Assembly (NCBI GenBank): GCA_031976175.1
Contig: DALYLR010000018.1
Coordinates: 1 to 64,000, forward strand
Source of the DNA: DMER01 sp003451645
GTDB lineage: Bacteria; Pseudomonadota; Alphaproteobacteria; Micropepsales; Micropepsaceae
Reading direction: 5' to 3'
Length of the DNA: 64,000 nucleotides
The position numbers were made by a program, and so were the translations under genes. Positions 8,840 through 18,538 of this stretch are shown piece after piece. A model generated the notes under the pieces. That model had not been told where the DNA came from, searched no databases, and was given only the letters and a program-made list of their open reading frames with translations. Within the stretch, counting starts at the first letter, position 1. Each line of letters starts with the position of its first letter.

Positions 8840-10966
8840 TCACTTCACGAATTTCCAGCGGTCGAAAGGAAAGGCCGGCTGACCGGAGAACTCCGGATGA
8901 TAAAGCACCGGCACGGTACCAGGCGCCCAGGACGGGAAGCGGTAGGCGACGCTGCGGATAATGGGGGCACCATCGGCGCCATAATCCGCGGACGAATCGG
9001 CCGTAGTGATGAGTTCCGCGCGGCCTTCCTGCGCCGTGAAGGACATGACGCCATAGCCATTGGCATTGGTGTCTGCATAGTGCAGGCCGCGATTGATCTG
9101 CAGATTGGCGGCACCATCGTCCCAGCCCATGTAGGCCCACAGCAGCGAGCGGTATGCGCCCGTCAGCAACGTCATGTTCCAAACGTCGAGCGCCTTGCCC
9201 CCTTCGTCCCATGTGACCATGGAATGGAAGAGCGAGTTGCTGCGCGCTGCGCGCTCCACGCCCTTGAATTGCGGCTCCGATGACAAACCGGCGCAGGCGA
9301 ATTCCAGCGCCACAGCCTTGTCCTTGGGTTCATCCAGATCGGGCACCAGAAAGCCCGCCATATGAGCATGATGATCGCCCGCACAAACGACCACATTGGC
9401 GATGTTCTGCTCACGGATGAAAGCGAGGATTTCCTGACGCTCGCCCGGATAGCCCATCCAGCCATCGAGATTGAGGCAGGAATCCTGCATACCGATCATG
9501 GGAATGGAACCAAGATCGACCCGCATGGGCAGGGCAGGGAAGCTGTTCGCCCAGACCTTCCATTGCGCATCGCTGGCCTTGAGGGCTGCCTTGAACCAGG
9601 CCTTTTGCGCCTGACCCAGGACTGAGCCCGTCGGGCTTTCGCGCCTGGGATTGGCAATGTCCGACCCCGGCATGGTGGCGGGAGGCTTGCCATCGAGGGC
9701 GGTGCGGCCGGCATCGAGCAGACGCACCCAATCAATGGGCGGCAAAGGCGGCGCCTTGCCATCCTTGTCCTTTGGGATGTCTGGCGGTGCGGTCTTGTAG
9801 CTGCGGTTGTCGGTCAAGAAAATCTCGAGGTCCCGGCCCCAGCGCAGCGAGCGGTAGATCGTCATCGAGGCGATGGCCGCGAGATTATCCGTATTCGCAT
9901 CAAGCCCCGGATCGGCCGGACTGCTGGTCCCTGCAAAGGCCGTGTCGGCGACAGTGATGGGGCGGAAATTCTGAGCAGGGTTAGTGGTCCCCTTTGTTGC
10001 CGCAGCGTCAGTCAGGATTGCCGGAATATACTCGAACCAAGCCTGATTGGCCGCGACCTTGCGGGTTTGTGCAGGCCTGCCGCCCTGATCGAAATAGGTG
10101 TCGTGCGCCTGCCAGCTATCGTTGGAGAATTCGTGATCGTCCCAGGTGCACACAAAGGGCCAGCGGGCGCGCGCCGCCTGAAGATAGGGATCGCTCAGGT
10201 AGAGGCGGTAGAGCATGCGGTAATCGGCGAGCGTCACCGCATTGGTGGCGCCGGGATTGATGTTCCAATCGGTGGTGGGCCAGGGGGCCGAGCCGTTGGG
10301 GAATTGCGGTATCGCGCGCTCCTTGCCCGCCTGGTCCTTCAGCCAGGTGGGGTTGCGCATATCGGCATCCCAGCGGTCGCCGCGCACCTCATAGATAAAG
10401 TCGCCCAGGAACAGCACAAACTGAATGCGGCGGGTGGGTGGTGCGGCACGGTCATTGGCGAGCATGCGCGCCCAGGCGCCGTAGAAGCCCTGCTCGTAAT
10501 TCTGGCAGGAGGCAAAGGCAAACACTGGGTCGCTCTTCTGATCGGGTGCGGGCGCCGTGCGCGTTCGGCCCAAGGGCGACCAATCCTGACCGGCGCGGAA
10601 GCGATAGTAATAGGTGGTGTCCGGCGTCAGGCCCTGCAGCAAGAGCCGCAAAGTGTTGTCAGTCTCAGGGCCGACGGTCAGTTTCTCGTCGGCGGCGAGT
10701 TGGGTGAATTCAGGGTCTGTCGCCACCTGTGCCCGCAAGGTGACACCTTGGCCTGCGGCACGGCTATCTTCTACGCGGGTCCAGAAGACGATGGCATCCG
10801 GTTGGGGATCGCCGGAGGCGACGCCTTGCGGGAACAAGAATTGCTTTGGGCCTTGGCCCGCAGGGCTCTCTTGGCCCCATACTGGCTTGGTAAAGGCCGA
10901 AAGCGCCACCGTTCCGGCCATGCCGCGCAAGGCCTGCCGCCTGCTCCAGCCACTAATGTTTGTCAT
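8840..10966 (-). CDS. PhoD-family alkaline phosphatase/phosphodiesterase, Tat-exported
   Basis: Predicted 708-residue metallophosphatase. The N-terminus carries a twin-arginine signal (SRRQALRG followed by a hydrophobic stretch), so it is exported folded to the periplasm or beyond. An Ig-like PhoD N-terminal domain (about residues 45-140) precedes the PhoD catalytic domain. Metal-binding segments include FASCQN, FLGDFIYE, CTWDDHEFSND and AGDHHAH. It is longer than typical PhoD (about 520-580 residues) because of insertions in the middle. It probably releases phosphate from phosphodiesters or monoesters. No Pho box was identified. It is monocistronic. Confidence 0.88.
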   Translation of the reverse strand: MTNISGWSRRQALRGMAGTVALSAFTKPVWGQESPAGQGPKQFLFPQGVASGDPQPDAIVFWTRVEDSRAAGQGVTLRAQVATDPEFTQLAADEKLTVGPETDNTLRLLLQGLTPDTTYYYRFRAGQDWSPLGRTRTAPAPDQKSDPVFAFASCQNYEQGFYGAWARMLANDRAAPPTRRIQFVLFLGDFIYEVRGDRWDADMRNPTWLKDQAGKERAIPQFPNGSAPWPTTDWNINPGATNAVTLADYRMLYRLYLSDPYLQAARARWPFVCTWDDHEFSNDSWQAHDTYFDQGGRPAQTRKVAANQAWFEYIPAILTDAAATKGTTNPAQNFRPITVADTAFAGTSSPADPGLDANTDNLAAIASMTIYRSLRWGRDLEIFLTDNRSYKTAPPDIPKDKDGKAPPLPPIDWVRLLDAGRTALDGKPPATMPGSDIANPRRESPTGSVLGQAQKAWFKAALKASDAQWKVWANSFPALPMRVDLGSIPMIGMQDSCLNLDGWMGYPGERQEILAFIREQNIANVVVCAGDHHAHMAGFLVPDLDEPKDKAVALEFACAGLSSEPQFKGVERAARSNSLFHSMVTWDEGGKALDVWNMTLLTGAYRSLLWAYMGWDDGAANLQINRGLHYADTNANGYGVMSFTAQEGRAELITTADSSADYGADGAPIIRSVAYRFPSWAPGTVPVLYHPEFSGQPAFPFDRWKFVK

Positions 10967-11105
10967 TGTCTTGATCCACTGAGCGCCCCACCCGGACCTA
11001 AAATAGCTTAAGACCGTCTCAGATGTGTGATATCAAACTGAGGCAAAGTGAACGGGCCGCGCAAGGGGCTGCGCCGCCACGAAGAACATGTTTTTGGGGG
11101 AAGCG

Positions 11106-11990
11106 ATGCACACTCTGCCGATTTTTGGAACCGTCGTACGGGCCTATGGCTTTGCGCTGGGGCGGTTTGGGACCGTTTTGCGGCTGTCCTGGCTGTGGAT
11201 GGCGATCTATGCGGCGGCCCTGTTTACCTGGGGCCCGGAGGTCAACGCGGCCATGGCCAAGTTTCAGCAGACGCAAGATCCCACAGTGGTTCAAGACATG
11301 TTGGGCCAGATTTTCGGGCTCGCCATCGTCCAGTTGTTGGCGCAAGTGATTGTCATGGTGGCGCTGCTGCGCGCAGTCATCTCTCAGAACTACCGGGAGG
11401 GCGTTCCGCTTCACCTGTTTAGCGGCATGCCGGACCTCCGTGTCCTGGGCGTGATCTTGCTGTTGGTGATTGCGTTCATGGCCGGTGCGATAGGCTTAGC
11501 AATGGTCGTCGGCCTTGTGGCGGCGATCCTGACAGCGGCGGGAGCGGCGTCTGCGCTGCCCATTCTCTTGCTCGCTCTTTATGCCCTGATCATTTGGGCC
11601 GGTTTGCGCATTTCACTGGTCATGGCAGTGGCCTCCGTGGAACCGAATTTGGGCGTGGAGCGGTCCTGGGAACTGACCAAGGGCAATGTCTTGCGCCTGT
11701 TGGTGTCGATTATCCTTCTCGCCTTACCGTTCGTGATTGTTCTGGGCGCGGTTTTCTTTGCGGTGGTCGTGCCAGCCTTTGGACCTTTGCCCAACATAGA
11801 GGGCCTGTCGCAGCAGGACGCACAAAAGGCCATCCAAACCTATATGATGACGGTGCAGACCGCATTGCAGGCCAATTGGCCGGTCTATGTGGCCGTGACG
11901 ACCCTATTGACGCTTTTCGGCGCAGGGTTGCAGGCGGGCTTTTTCGGGCACGCCTATCGCAGCCTCAACGGCATGGATGATGTGGGCTGA
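11106..11990 (+). CDS. Polytopic inner-membrane protein of unknown function
   Basis: Predicted 294-residue protein with about six hydrophobic segments, including a long pair near the middle and TM helices at about residues 215-240 and 265-285. I do not recognise the family firmly. The layout resembles the membrane domain attached to some glycerophosphodiester phosphodiesterases and related YciC-like proteins. The start at 11106 (MHTLPIFG) follows GGGGGAA; an in-frame ATG at 11088 is the alternative. It stands alone, between the divergent phoD-like gene and the convergent uvrA. Confidence 0.75.
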   Translation: MHTLPIFGTVVRAYGFALGRFGTVLRLSWLWMAIYAAALFTWGPEVNAAMAKFQQTQDPTVVQDMLGQIFGLAIVQLLAQVIVMVALLRAVISQNYREGVPLHLFSGMPDLRVLGVILLLVIAFMAGAIGLAMVVGLVAAILTAAGAASALPILLLALYALIIWAGLRISLVMAVASVEPNLGVERSWELTKGNVLRLLVSIILLALPFVIVLGAVFFAVVVPAFGPLPNIEGLSQQDAQKAIQTYMMTVQTALQANWPVYVAVTTLLTLFGAGLQAGFFGHAYRSLNGMDDVG

Positions 11991-11999
11991 AGAGGAAAC

Positions 12000-14915
12000 T
12001 TATTCCGCAGCGCGCAGGCGCCCGCCCTTAGATTTCGCGGCCTTGGCGAGCGGGGCCTTAACGGTGCCGCTGCCCTTCCGGAGCAGCGGTTTCAAATAGG
12101 CACCGGTGTGGGAGCGCTGTTCGGCCACAATATCGTGCGGGCGCCCCTGCGCCACAATCTCGCCGCCGCCATCGCCGCCCTCTGGCCCCAGATCGATGAT
12201 CCAATCCGCGGTCTTGATCACCTCCAGATTATGCTCGATGACAAGCACCGTGTTGCCGCTATCGGCCAACTCGTGCAGAACCTCTAGCAATTTGCGCACA
12301 TCCTCAAAATGCAGCCCCGTCGTGGGTTCGTCCAAAATATAGAGCGTGCGCCCTGTGGCGCGCTTTGACAACTCCTTGGAGAGCTTGATGCGCTGCGCCT
12401 CGCCGCCGGACAAGGTTGTCGCCTGCTGCCCGATCTTGATATAGCCAAGCCCCACGCGGGCCAGCGTTTCCAGCTTCTCGCGGATTGAGGGCACCGCCTT
12501 GAAAAACTCGACGCCGTCCTCAACCGTCATGTCCAAGACATCGGCAATTGATTTGTCGCGGAAGCGCACCTCCAGCGTCTCGCGGTTATATCGCTGCCCT
12601 TTGCAGACCTCGCATTGCACATAAACATCGGGCAGGAAGTGCATCTCAATCTTGATCACGCCGTCGCCCTGACAGGCCTCGCAGCGCCCGCCCTTAACAT
12701 TGAAGGAAAAGCGCCCCGGATCGTATCCGCGCGCCTTGGCCTCGGGAAGACCGGCAAACCAGTCGCGGATCGGCGTGAAGGCGCCGGTGTAGGTCGCAGG
12801 ATTCGAGCGCGGCGTCCGCCCGATGGGCGATTGGTCGATGTCGATGACCTTATCCAGATGCTCAAAGCCCTCGATCCGGTCATGGGGCCCGGGGTTCTCG
12901 CGAGCGCCATTGAGCCTGCGCGCCGCCGCCCTATAGAGCGTCTCAATGATGAGGGTCGATTTGCCGCCGCCGGACACGCCGGTCACGCAGGTCAACGTGC
13001 CCAACGGCACATCCGCCGTCACATTGCGCAGATTATTGCCGCGCGCGCCGACAATCCGCAGCCGCTTGCCATTGCCTGCTCGCGGCGCTTGCGGGATCGG
13101 GATTTGGCGCAAGCCCGTCAAATATTGACCCGTCAGGCTCTCAGGATGCGCCATCACTGCATCGGGCGAGCCCTGCGCCACAATTGTCCCGCCATGCACG
13201 CCGGCACCTGGCCCCATATCGATCACATAATTCGCGGTCCGGATCGCATCCTCATCATGCTCGACCACGATGACCGAATTGCCCAAATCGCGCAGCCGCT
13301 TCAGCGTCTCCAAGAGCCGCGCATTGTCGCGCTGATGCAAGCCGATCGAGGGCTCGTCAAGCACATAGAGCACGCCCGTGAGGCCGGAGCCGATCTGGCT
13401 CGCCAGCCGGATGCGCTGGCTCTCGCCACCCGACAAGGTGCCCGAGCTCCGCGACAGGGACAGATATTCCAGGCCCACATCATTCAAGAAGCGCAAGCGG
13501 TCGCGGATCTCCTTCAAGATGCGCGGAGCGATTTCCCGCTGGCGGGGCGAAAGCTGTTTGTCGAGGCCCGCAAACCAGGCATCCGCAGCGCGGATCGAAA
13601 GTTCAGTCACTTCGCCCACATGTTTGCCGGCGATCTTGACGGCCAGCGCCTCAGGCTTCAGGCGATAGCCCTTGCAGACATCGCAAGGCGAGTTCACCTG
13701 AAATTGCTGCATTTCGTCGCGCACCCATTGGGAATCCGTTTCCTTGAAGCGGCGCTCCAAATTGGGGATCACGCCTTCGAAGGTCTTCTTGGTCTCATAC
13801 CGGCGCAATCCGTCATCATAGACAAAAGCGATCACATCCTCGCCCGAGCCATGCAAGACAACCTGACGCGCACGGTCCGGCAGGTCCTTCCATGGCATGG
13901 TCAGCGAGAATTTATATGTCTTGGAAAGGGCCTCAAGCGTTTGCGCATAAAAGGGGGAGGTCGTGCGCGACCAGGGCGCAACTGCACCATTCTTCAAGGA
14001 CAGGCTCTCATCCGGCACGATCAGATCGGGATCGAAAAAGAGCTGCGTGCCCAAGCCATCGCAGGTGGGGCAGGCGCCATGAGGGCTGTTGAACGAGAAC
14101 AGCCGCGGCTCGATCTCGGCAATCGTGAACCCTGATACAGGACAGGCGAATTTGGCCGAAAAGATCAACCGTTCGGGTGACCCATCCTCCGTCTTGCGGT
14201 CAGCAAACTCAGCGATCGCGATACCATCGGCGAGTTTCAGCGCGGTCTCCAAACTGTCGGGCAAGCGATTGCCCAGATCGGGGCTCACCACCAAGCGATC
14301 CACAACAATATCAATGTCGTGCTTTTTTTTCTTGTCGAGTTGGGGGGCTTCGTCGATTTCATAAAAGGTGCCGTTGATCTTCACGCGTTGGAAGCCGCGC
14401 TTTTGCAGATCGGCGAGCTCCTTCTTGTACTCGCCCTTGCGCCCACGGATCAGCGGCGCGATGAGATAGAGTCTGGTCCCCTCCGGCAGCGCCAGAATGC
14501 GGTCGGCCATCTGGCTGACCGTTTGGCTCTCAATCGGCAATCCAGTGGCCGGCGAATAGGGCACACCAACGCGCGCAAAGAGCAGGCGCAAATAGTCATA
14601 AATCTCCGTAACCGTGCCCACGGTCGAGCGCGGATTGCGCGACGTAGTCTTCTGCTCGATTGAAATCGCGGGCGAAAGGCCGTCGATGTGATCGACATCG
14701 GGCTTTTGCATCATCTCCAGGAACTGACGTGCATAGGCCGAGAGGCTCTCGACATAGCGCCGTTGGCCCTCCGCATAGATGGTGTCAAAGGCGAGCGACG
14801 ACTTGCCCGAGCCCGAGAGCCCCGTGATCACCACCAACTGATCGCGCGGGATGTCCACATCGACGTTTTTAAGGTTATGCTCGCGCGCGCCGCGCACCGA
14901 AATCGTCTTTTGCAT
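12000..14915 (-). CDS. uvrA: Excinuclease ABC subunit A
   Basis: Predicted 971-residue ABC-type ATPase that recognises damage in nucleotide excision repair. Walker A sequences are GLSGSGKSS (first) and GVSGGGKST (second), with ABC signatures LSGGESQRI and LSGGEAQRI. The second zinc module is intact (CEAC...CEVC). In the first, the leading CxxC has become CPVS while the later CPTC is kept. The ATG at 14915 (MQKTISVRGAREHNL) matches the family N-terminus; an in-frame extension to 15041 is unlikely. It is transcribed divergently from ssb across a shared LexA box, so SOS induction is expected. Confidence 0.97.
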   Translation of the reverse strand: MQKTISVRGAREHNLKNVDVDIPRDQLVVITGLSGSGKSSLAFDTIYAEGQRRYVESLSAYARQFLEMMQKPDVDHIDGLSPAISIEQKTTSRNPRSTVGTVTEIYDYLRLLFARVGVPYSPATGLPIESQTVSQMADRILALPEGTRLYLIAPLIRGRKGEYKKELADLQKRGFQRVKINGTFYEIDEAPQLDKKKKHDIDIVVDRLVVSPDLGNRLPDSLETALKLADGIAIAEFADRKTEDGSPERLIFSAKFACPVSGFTIAEIEPRLFSFNSPHGACPTCDGLGTQLFFDPDLIVPDESLSLKNGAVAPWSRTTSPFYAQTLEALSKTYKFSLTMPWKDLPDRARQVVLHGSGEDVIAFVYDDGLRRYETKKTFEGVIPNLERRFKETDSQWVRDEMQQFQVNSPCDVCKGYRLKPEALAVKIAGKHVGEVTELSIRAADAWFAGLDKQLSPRQREIAPRILKEIRDRLRFLNDVGLEYLSLSRSSGTLSGGESQRIRLASQIGSGLTGVLYVLDEPSIGLHQRDNARLLETLKRLRDLGNSVIVVEHDEDAIRTANYVIDMGPGAGVHGGTIVAQGSPDAVMAHPESLTGQYLTGLRQIPIPQAPRAGNGKRLRIVGARGNNLRNVTADVPLGTLTCVTGVSGGGKSTLIIETLYRAAARRLNGARENPGPHDRIEGFEHLDKVIDIDQSPIGRTPRSNPATYTGAFTPIRDWFAGLPEAKARGYDPGRFSFNVKGGRCEACQGDGVIKIEMHFLPDVYVQCEVCKGQRYNRETLEVRFRDKSIADVLDMTVEDGVEFFKAVPSIREKLETLARVGLGYIKIGQQATTLSGGEAQRIKLSKELSKRATGRTLYILDEPTTGLHFEDVRKLLEVLHELADSGNTVLVIEHNLEVIKTADWIIDLGPEGGDGGGEIVAQGRPHDIVAEQRSHTGAYLKPLLRKGSGTVKAPLAKAAKSKGGRLRAAE

Positions 14916-15024
14916 CGCTCTCGCAGGTCCTTGCGCGTTGAGGGGCCTCGTGGCCGCGCCGTAGGGATTTTCGCTAATGACTTGAGTCGTCCACAAACTT
15001 TGTGCGTTGTTAGCTTGACTTTCG

Positions 15025-15039
15025 GAACATATCAAGAAC
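15025..15039. promoter_or_regulatory. LexA (SOS) box shared by uvrA and ssb
   Basis: GAAC at 15025-15028, seven bases (ATATCAA), then GAAC at 15036-15039. This is an exact match to the direct-repeat operator GAAC-N7-GAAC (GTTC-N7-GTTC on the other strand) known for alphaproteobacterial LexA. It sits 110 bp upstream of the uvrA start and 107 bp upstream of the ssb start, where it could repress both. The position and the two known SOS targets make it convincing. Confidence 0.88.
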
Positions 15040-15145
15040 ATTATGCGGCGTGTGCATTGAAGCTCGGGCCCTCGCAGTGGTTAATCTCAATCCGTTCGCA
15101 GGGACAAGACAATAGCGCGCGAACATTCGGAAGGAAGTGTGGATT

Positions 15146-15604
15146 ATGGCCGGCAGCGTCAACAAGGTGATTTTGGTGGGTAATCTGGGCAAGGACCCGG
15201 AGGTGCGGCGCATGGGCTCGGGCGAGCCGGTGGTCAATTTGTCGGTGGCGACCTCTGAGAGCTGGCGCGACAAGGCCTCGGGCGAGCGCAAGGAGCGCAC
15301 GGAGTGGCACCGGGTGGTGATCTTCAATGAGCAGATCGCCAAAACAGCGGAGCAATATCTGCGCAAAGGGGCCAAGGTCTACCTAGAGGGGCAGTTGCAG
15401 ACGCGCAAATGGACCGACCAATCGGGCCAGGAAAAGTACTCGACGGAGATCGTGCTCCAGCGGTTCCGCGGTGAACTGGTGATGCTGGATGGGCGCAGCG
15501 GCGAGGGGCAGATCAGTGGCGGGGCCGGGCCGCGGCGTGAGCTTGCCGATGCGCGCGGGGGCCAAGATTATAGTGCCGATCCTGAGGATGAGATCCCATT
15601 CTGA
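15146..15604 (+). CDS. ssb: Single-stranded DNA-binding protein
   Basis: Predicted 152-residue SSB with one OB-fold domain (about residues 1-110), a Gly-rich linker and the acidic C-terminal tip DPEDEIPF that recruits partner proteins in replication, recombination and repair. The start at 15146 (MAGSVNKVILVGNLG) follows AAGGAAG at 15131-15137. It is divergent from uvrA, with a LexA box between them, the classic uvrA-ssb arrangement. gyrA follows 120 bp downstream. Confidence 0.97.
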   Translation: MAGSVNKVILVGNLGKDPEVRRMGSGEPVVNLSVATSESWRDKASGERKERTEWHRVVIFNEQIAKTAEQYLRKGAKVYLEGQLQTRKWTDQSGQEKYSTEIVLQRFRGELVMLDGRSGEGQISGGAGPRRELADARGGQDYSADPEDEIPF

Positions 15605-15618
15605 GGCACAAGCGCCTC
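15603..15618 (+). terminator. Small hairpin after ssb
   Basis: GAGGC (15603-15607) and GCCTC (15614-15618) can pair across the ssb stop codon and are followed by the T-rich stretch GTTTGGTGGTGTTT. The stem is short, so this is a weak terminator candidate only. Confidence 0.3.
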
Positions 15619-15724
15619 GTTTGGTGGTGTTTGTAATTTTGGCCGCGTGGATTGCTTGCGGTGGAATGATATGCGGCCGTAAGGTCGCTGGCTGATTTGC
15701 TGTGTTGAGAATGGATATATCCGT

Positions 15725-18487
15725 ATGAGCGAGATTGAGAACCCGCCGCCTGATGACCCCAAGACGCCACCTGGTGGCGGACAGGGGCGCGATGGCGCCT
15801 CGATCACCATCGAGGAGGAGATGCGGCGCTCCTATCTCGATTATGCAATGAGCGTGATTGTCGCGCGTGCATTGCCCGATGTGCGCGATGGCCTGAAGCC
15901 GGTGCACCGGCGCATTCTCTATACGATGTATGAAAATGGCTTCACGCCGGGAAAGCCTTACAAGAAATCGGCGCGCGTCGTGGGCGATGTGATGGGCAAA
16001 TACCATCCCCATGGTGATTTGGCCGTCTATGACGCCATGGTGCGATTGGCGCAACATTTCTCGATGCGGTTGCCGCTCATCGATGGTCAGGGCAATTTCG
16101 GCTCAATGGACGGGGACAATCCGGCGGCGCAGCGCTATACGGAGGCCCGCCTTGAAAAGGCGGCGATGGCGCTGCTCGACGATCTTGAGAACGATACCGT
16201 CGACTATACCATGAACTATTCCAACGAGTTCAAGGAACCGGTGGTGCTGCCCGCACGCTATCCCAATCTGCTTGTCAATGGCTCGGCAGGCATTGCGGTT
16301 GGCATGGCAACCAATATTCCGCCGCATAATCTGGGTGAAGTGATCGATGCGTGTCTGGCCTATATCAATGATCCGGATGTGACGCCGGACCAGCTGGCGG
16401 AAATTGTTCCGGGTCCGGATTTCCCGACAGGCGCCCTCATCATTGGCAAGAACGCGGCGCGGGCAGCGCTCCAGCGCGGGCGCGGTTCGATCATCGTGCG
16501 CGCCAAAACACATATCGAGACCATCCGCAAAGATCGCGAGGCGATCATTGTCACCGAATTTCCATATCAGGTGAACAAAGGGCAATTGATCGAGAAAATT
16601 GGCGAACTGGTCAAAGAGAAAAAGATCGAAGGCATCTCTGAGGTGCGCGATGAGAGCGACCGGCAAGGTGTGCGCTCAGTGATCGAACTCAAGCGTGATG
16701 CGGTCGCAGATGTGGTGCTGAATCAACTGTTCCGCTTCACGCAGCTGCAGATCTCGTTTGGCGTGAACATGCTGGCGCTCAATCGTGGACGGCCGGAATT
16801 GCTTGGGCTCAAGGATGTCATCACGGCCTTTGTCGATTTCCGTGAAGAGGTCGTGGCGCGCCGTATGCGCTTTCTCCTGCGTCAGGCGCGGGACAAGGCG
16901 CATATCCAAGTGGGCCTTGCCATCGCGGTCGCCAATATCGACGAGTTCATTCACATCATCCGCACGTCACCGGATCCTGCGACTGCGCGCGCGCGCATCA
17001 TGGAGCGTGCGTGGCCAGCCAAGGATATGGCGCCATTGGTGGCCCTCATCGCCGATCCGCGGCACGTGATTGGCGGCGACGGAATGATCCGCCTATCCGA
17101 GGAACAGGCGCGCGCGATCCTTGAGTTGCGCTTGCACCGGTTGACCGGCTTGGGCCGCGATGAATTGGGCGGTGAACTCACCAAATTGGGCGGCGAGATC
17201 AAAGACTATCTTGAGATTCTGGGCTCGCGCTCCAAGCTGATGGGCATCATTCGCGACGAATTGACCGCCATGAAGGCTGAGTTCGCGACACCGCGCCGCA
17301 CGCAACTTGTCGAAATGGAAGGCGAGGTCGAGGATGAGGACCTTATTCAGCGCGAGGATATGGTGGTCACCGTGACCCATGCGGGCGCAATCAAGCGGGT
17401 GCCGCTTAGCGCCTACCGTGTGCAGGCGCGTGGCGGGCGCGGGCGCACCGGTGTCACCACGCGCGAAGAGGATTTCGTGACACGCCTCTTTGTTGCCTCA
17501 ACCCATGCGCCGATCTTGTTCTTCTCCTCCGCCGGCATGGCCTATGTGCTCAAGGTTTGGCGGCTGCCCTTGTCGACGCCGCAAGGGCGCGGCAAAGCGC
17601 TGGTCAATCTCTTGCCACTTAAGGAGGGCGAGACAATCACGACGGTCCTTCCGCTGCCCGAAAAAGACAGCGATTGGGAGGGGATGGACGTGATGTTCGC
17701 GACGCGCAGCGGCGACGTCCGGCGCAACAGTCTTGCCGATTTCACCTCTGTGAAGGCCAATGGCAAGATCGCCATGAAAATCGAGGACGGCGATGCGATT
17801 ATCGCCGTGCAATTGTGTTCGGCGCGCGACGACGTGCTGCTCACGACGCGGGGCGGCAAATGCATCCGTTTCTCAGTTGAGGATGTCCGCGTCTTCAAGG
17901 GGCGCGACTCGACGGGTGTGCGCGGGATCAAGCTGAACGACGGCGAGCAAGTGGTCTCGGCCGCCATCTTGCGCCATGTTGACGCGACGCCTGCGGAGGC
18001 GCGGGCTTATCTGAAGCAGGCTGCGCAAATGCGCCGCGCGGCGGGCGATGAGGATGCTGACACGGCGCCCGTTGACGATGCGGAGGACGCGGTTGAGGAG
18101 TTGGCGCTGACCCCTGAGCGTTATGCAGAGTTGGGGGCGAATGAGCAATTTGTTCTGACCCTGTCGGCGCGCGGCTTTGGCAAACGCACCAGCGCCTATG
18201 AGTACCGGGTCACGGGGCGCGGCGGGTCGGGCATCGTCGCCATGGCGATGTCTGACCGAAACGGCGTGATCGTGGCCTCTTTCCCGGTCGAGGATAGCGA
18301 CCAGATCATGTTGATTTCCGATGGCGGGCAAACCATTCGTTGTCCGGTCGGCGATGTACGGATCGCAGGCCGCGCAACACAAGGGGTCACGGTGTTCCGG
18401 CTGAGCGATGGCGAGTCGGTCGTTTCGGTTGAGCGGATTGGCGATGCCGAGGGCCTGGAAGGGGAGGCGCCAGACGCGGCCGGTTAA
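15725..18487 (+). CDS. gyrA: DNA gyrase subunit A
   Basis: Predicted 920-residue type II topoisomerase subunit that breaks and rejoins DNA while GyrB supplies ATP-driven supercoiling. The breakage-reunion domain carries the catalytic Tyr at residue 138 (AAQRYTEARL). The C-terminal domain has the GyrA-box-type stretch RGGRGRTG. The C-terminal part contains an acidic insertion around residues 775-800. At the position equivalent to E. coli Ser83 the residue is Leu99 (codon TTG, 16019-16021), while Asp103 (E. coli Asp87) is kept. The ATG at 15725 has no strong ribosome binding site, but the conserved N-terminus begins soon after. Confidence 0.97.
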   Translation: MSEIENPPPDDPKTPPGGGQGRDGASITIEEEMRRSYLDYAMSVIVARALPDVRDGLKPVHRRILYTMYENGFTPGKPYKKSARVVGDVMGKYHPHGDLAVYDAMVRLAQHFSMRLPLIDGQGNFGSMDGDNPAAQRYTEARLEKAAMALLDDLENDTVDYTMNYSNEFKEPVVLPARYPNLLVNGSAGIAVGMATNIPPHNLGEVIDACLAYINDPDVTPDQLAEIVPGPDFPTGALIIGKNAARAALQRGRGSIIVRAKTHIETIRKDREAIIVTEFPYQVNKGQLIEKIGELVKEKKIEGISEVRDESDRQGVRSVIELKRDAVADVVLNQLFRFTQLQISFGVNMLALNRGRPELLGLKDVITAFVDFREEVVARRMRFLLRQARDKAHIQVGLAIAVANIDEFIHIIRTSPDPATARARIMERAWPAKDMAPLVALIADPRHVIGGDGMIRLSEEQARAILELRLHRLTGLGRDELGGELTKLGGEIKDYLEILGSRSKLMGIIRDELTAMKAEFATPRRTQLVEMEGEVEDEDLIQREDMVVTVTHAGAIKRVPLSAYRVQARGGRGRTGVTTREEDFVTRLFVASTHAPILFFSSAGMAYVLKVWRLPLSTPQGRGKALVNLLPLKEGETITTVLPLPEKDSDWEGMDVMFATRSGDVRRNSLADFTSVKANGKIAMKIEDGDAIIAVQLCSARDDVLLTTRGGKCIRFSVEDVRVFKGRDSTGVRGIKLNDGEQVVSAAILRHVDATPAEARAYLKQAAQMRRAAGDEDADTAPVDDAEDAVEELALTPERYAELGANEQFVLTLSARGFGKRTSAYEYRVTGRGGSGIVAMAMSDRNGVIVASFPVEDSDQIMLISDGGQTIRCPVGDVRIAGRATQGVTVFRLSDGESVVSVERIGDAEGLEGEAPDAAG

Positions 18488-18538
18488 CAAGCGTGGGCAG
18501 TTTTTCTTGCCTAAGCCGCTCCGATCGCGTTTTTGTTG

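Noticed and set aside
12615..14135. 506-codon open frame on the plus strand
   Set aside because: It is antisense to uvrA with no conserved motif.
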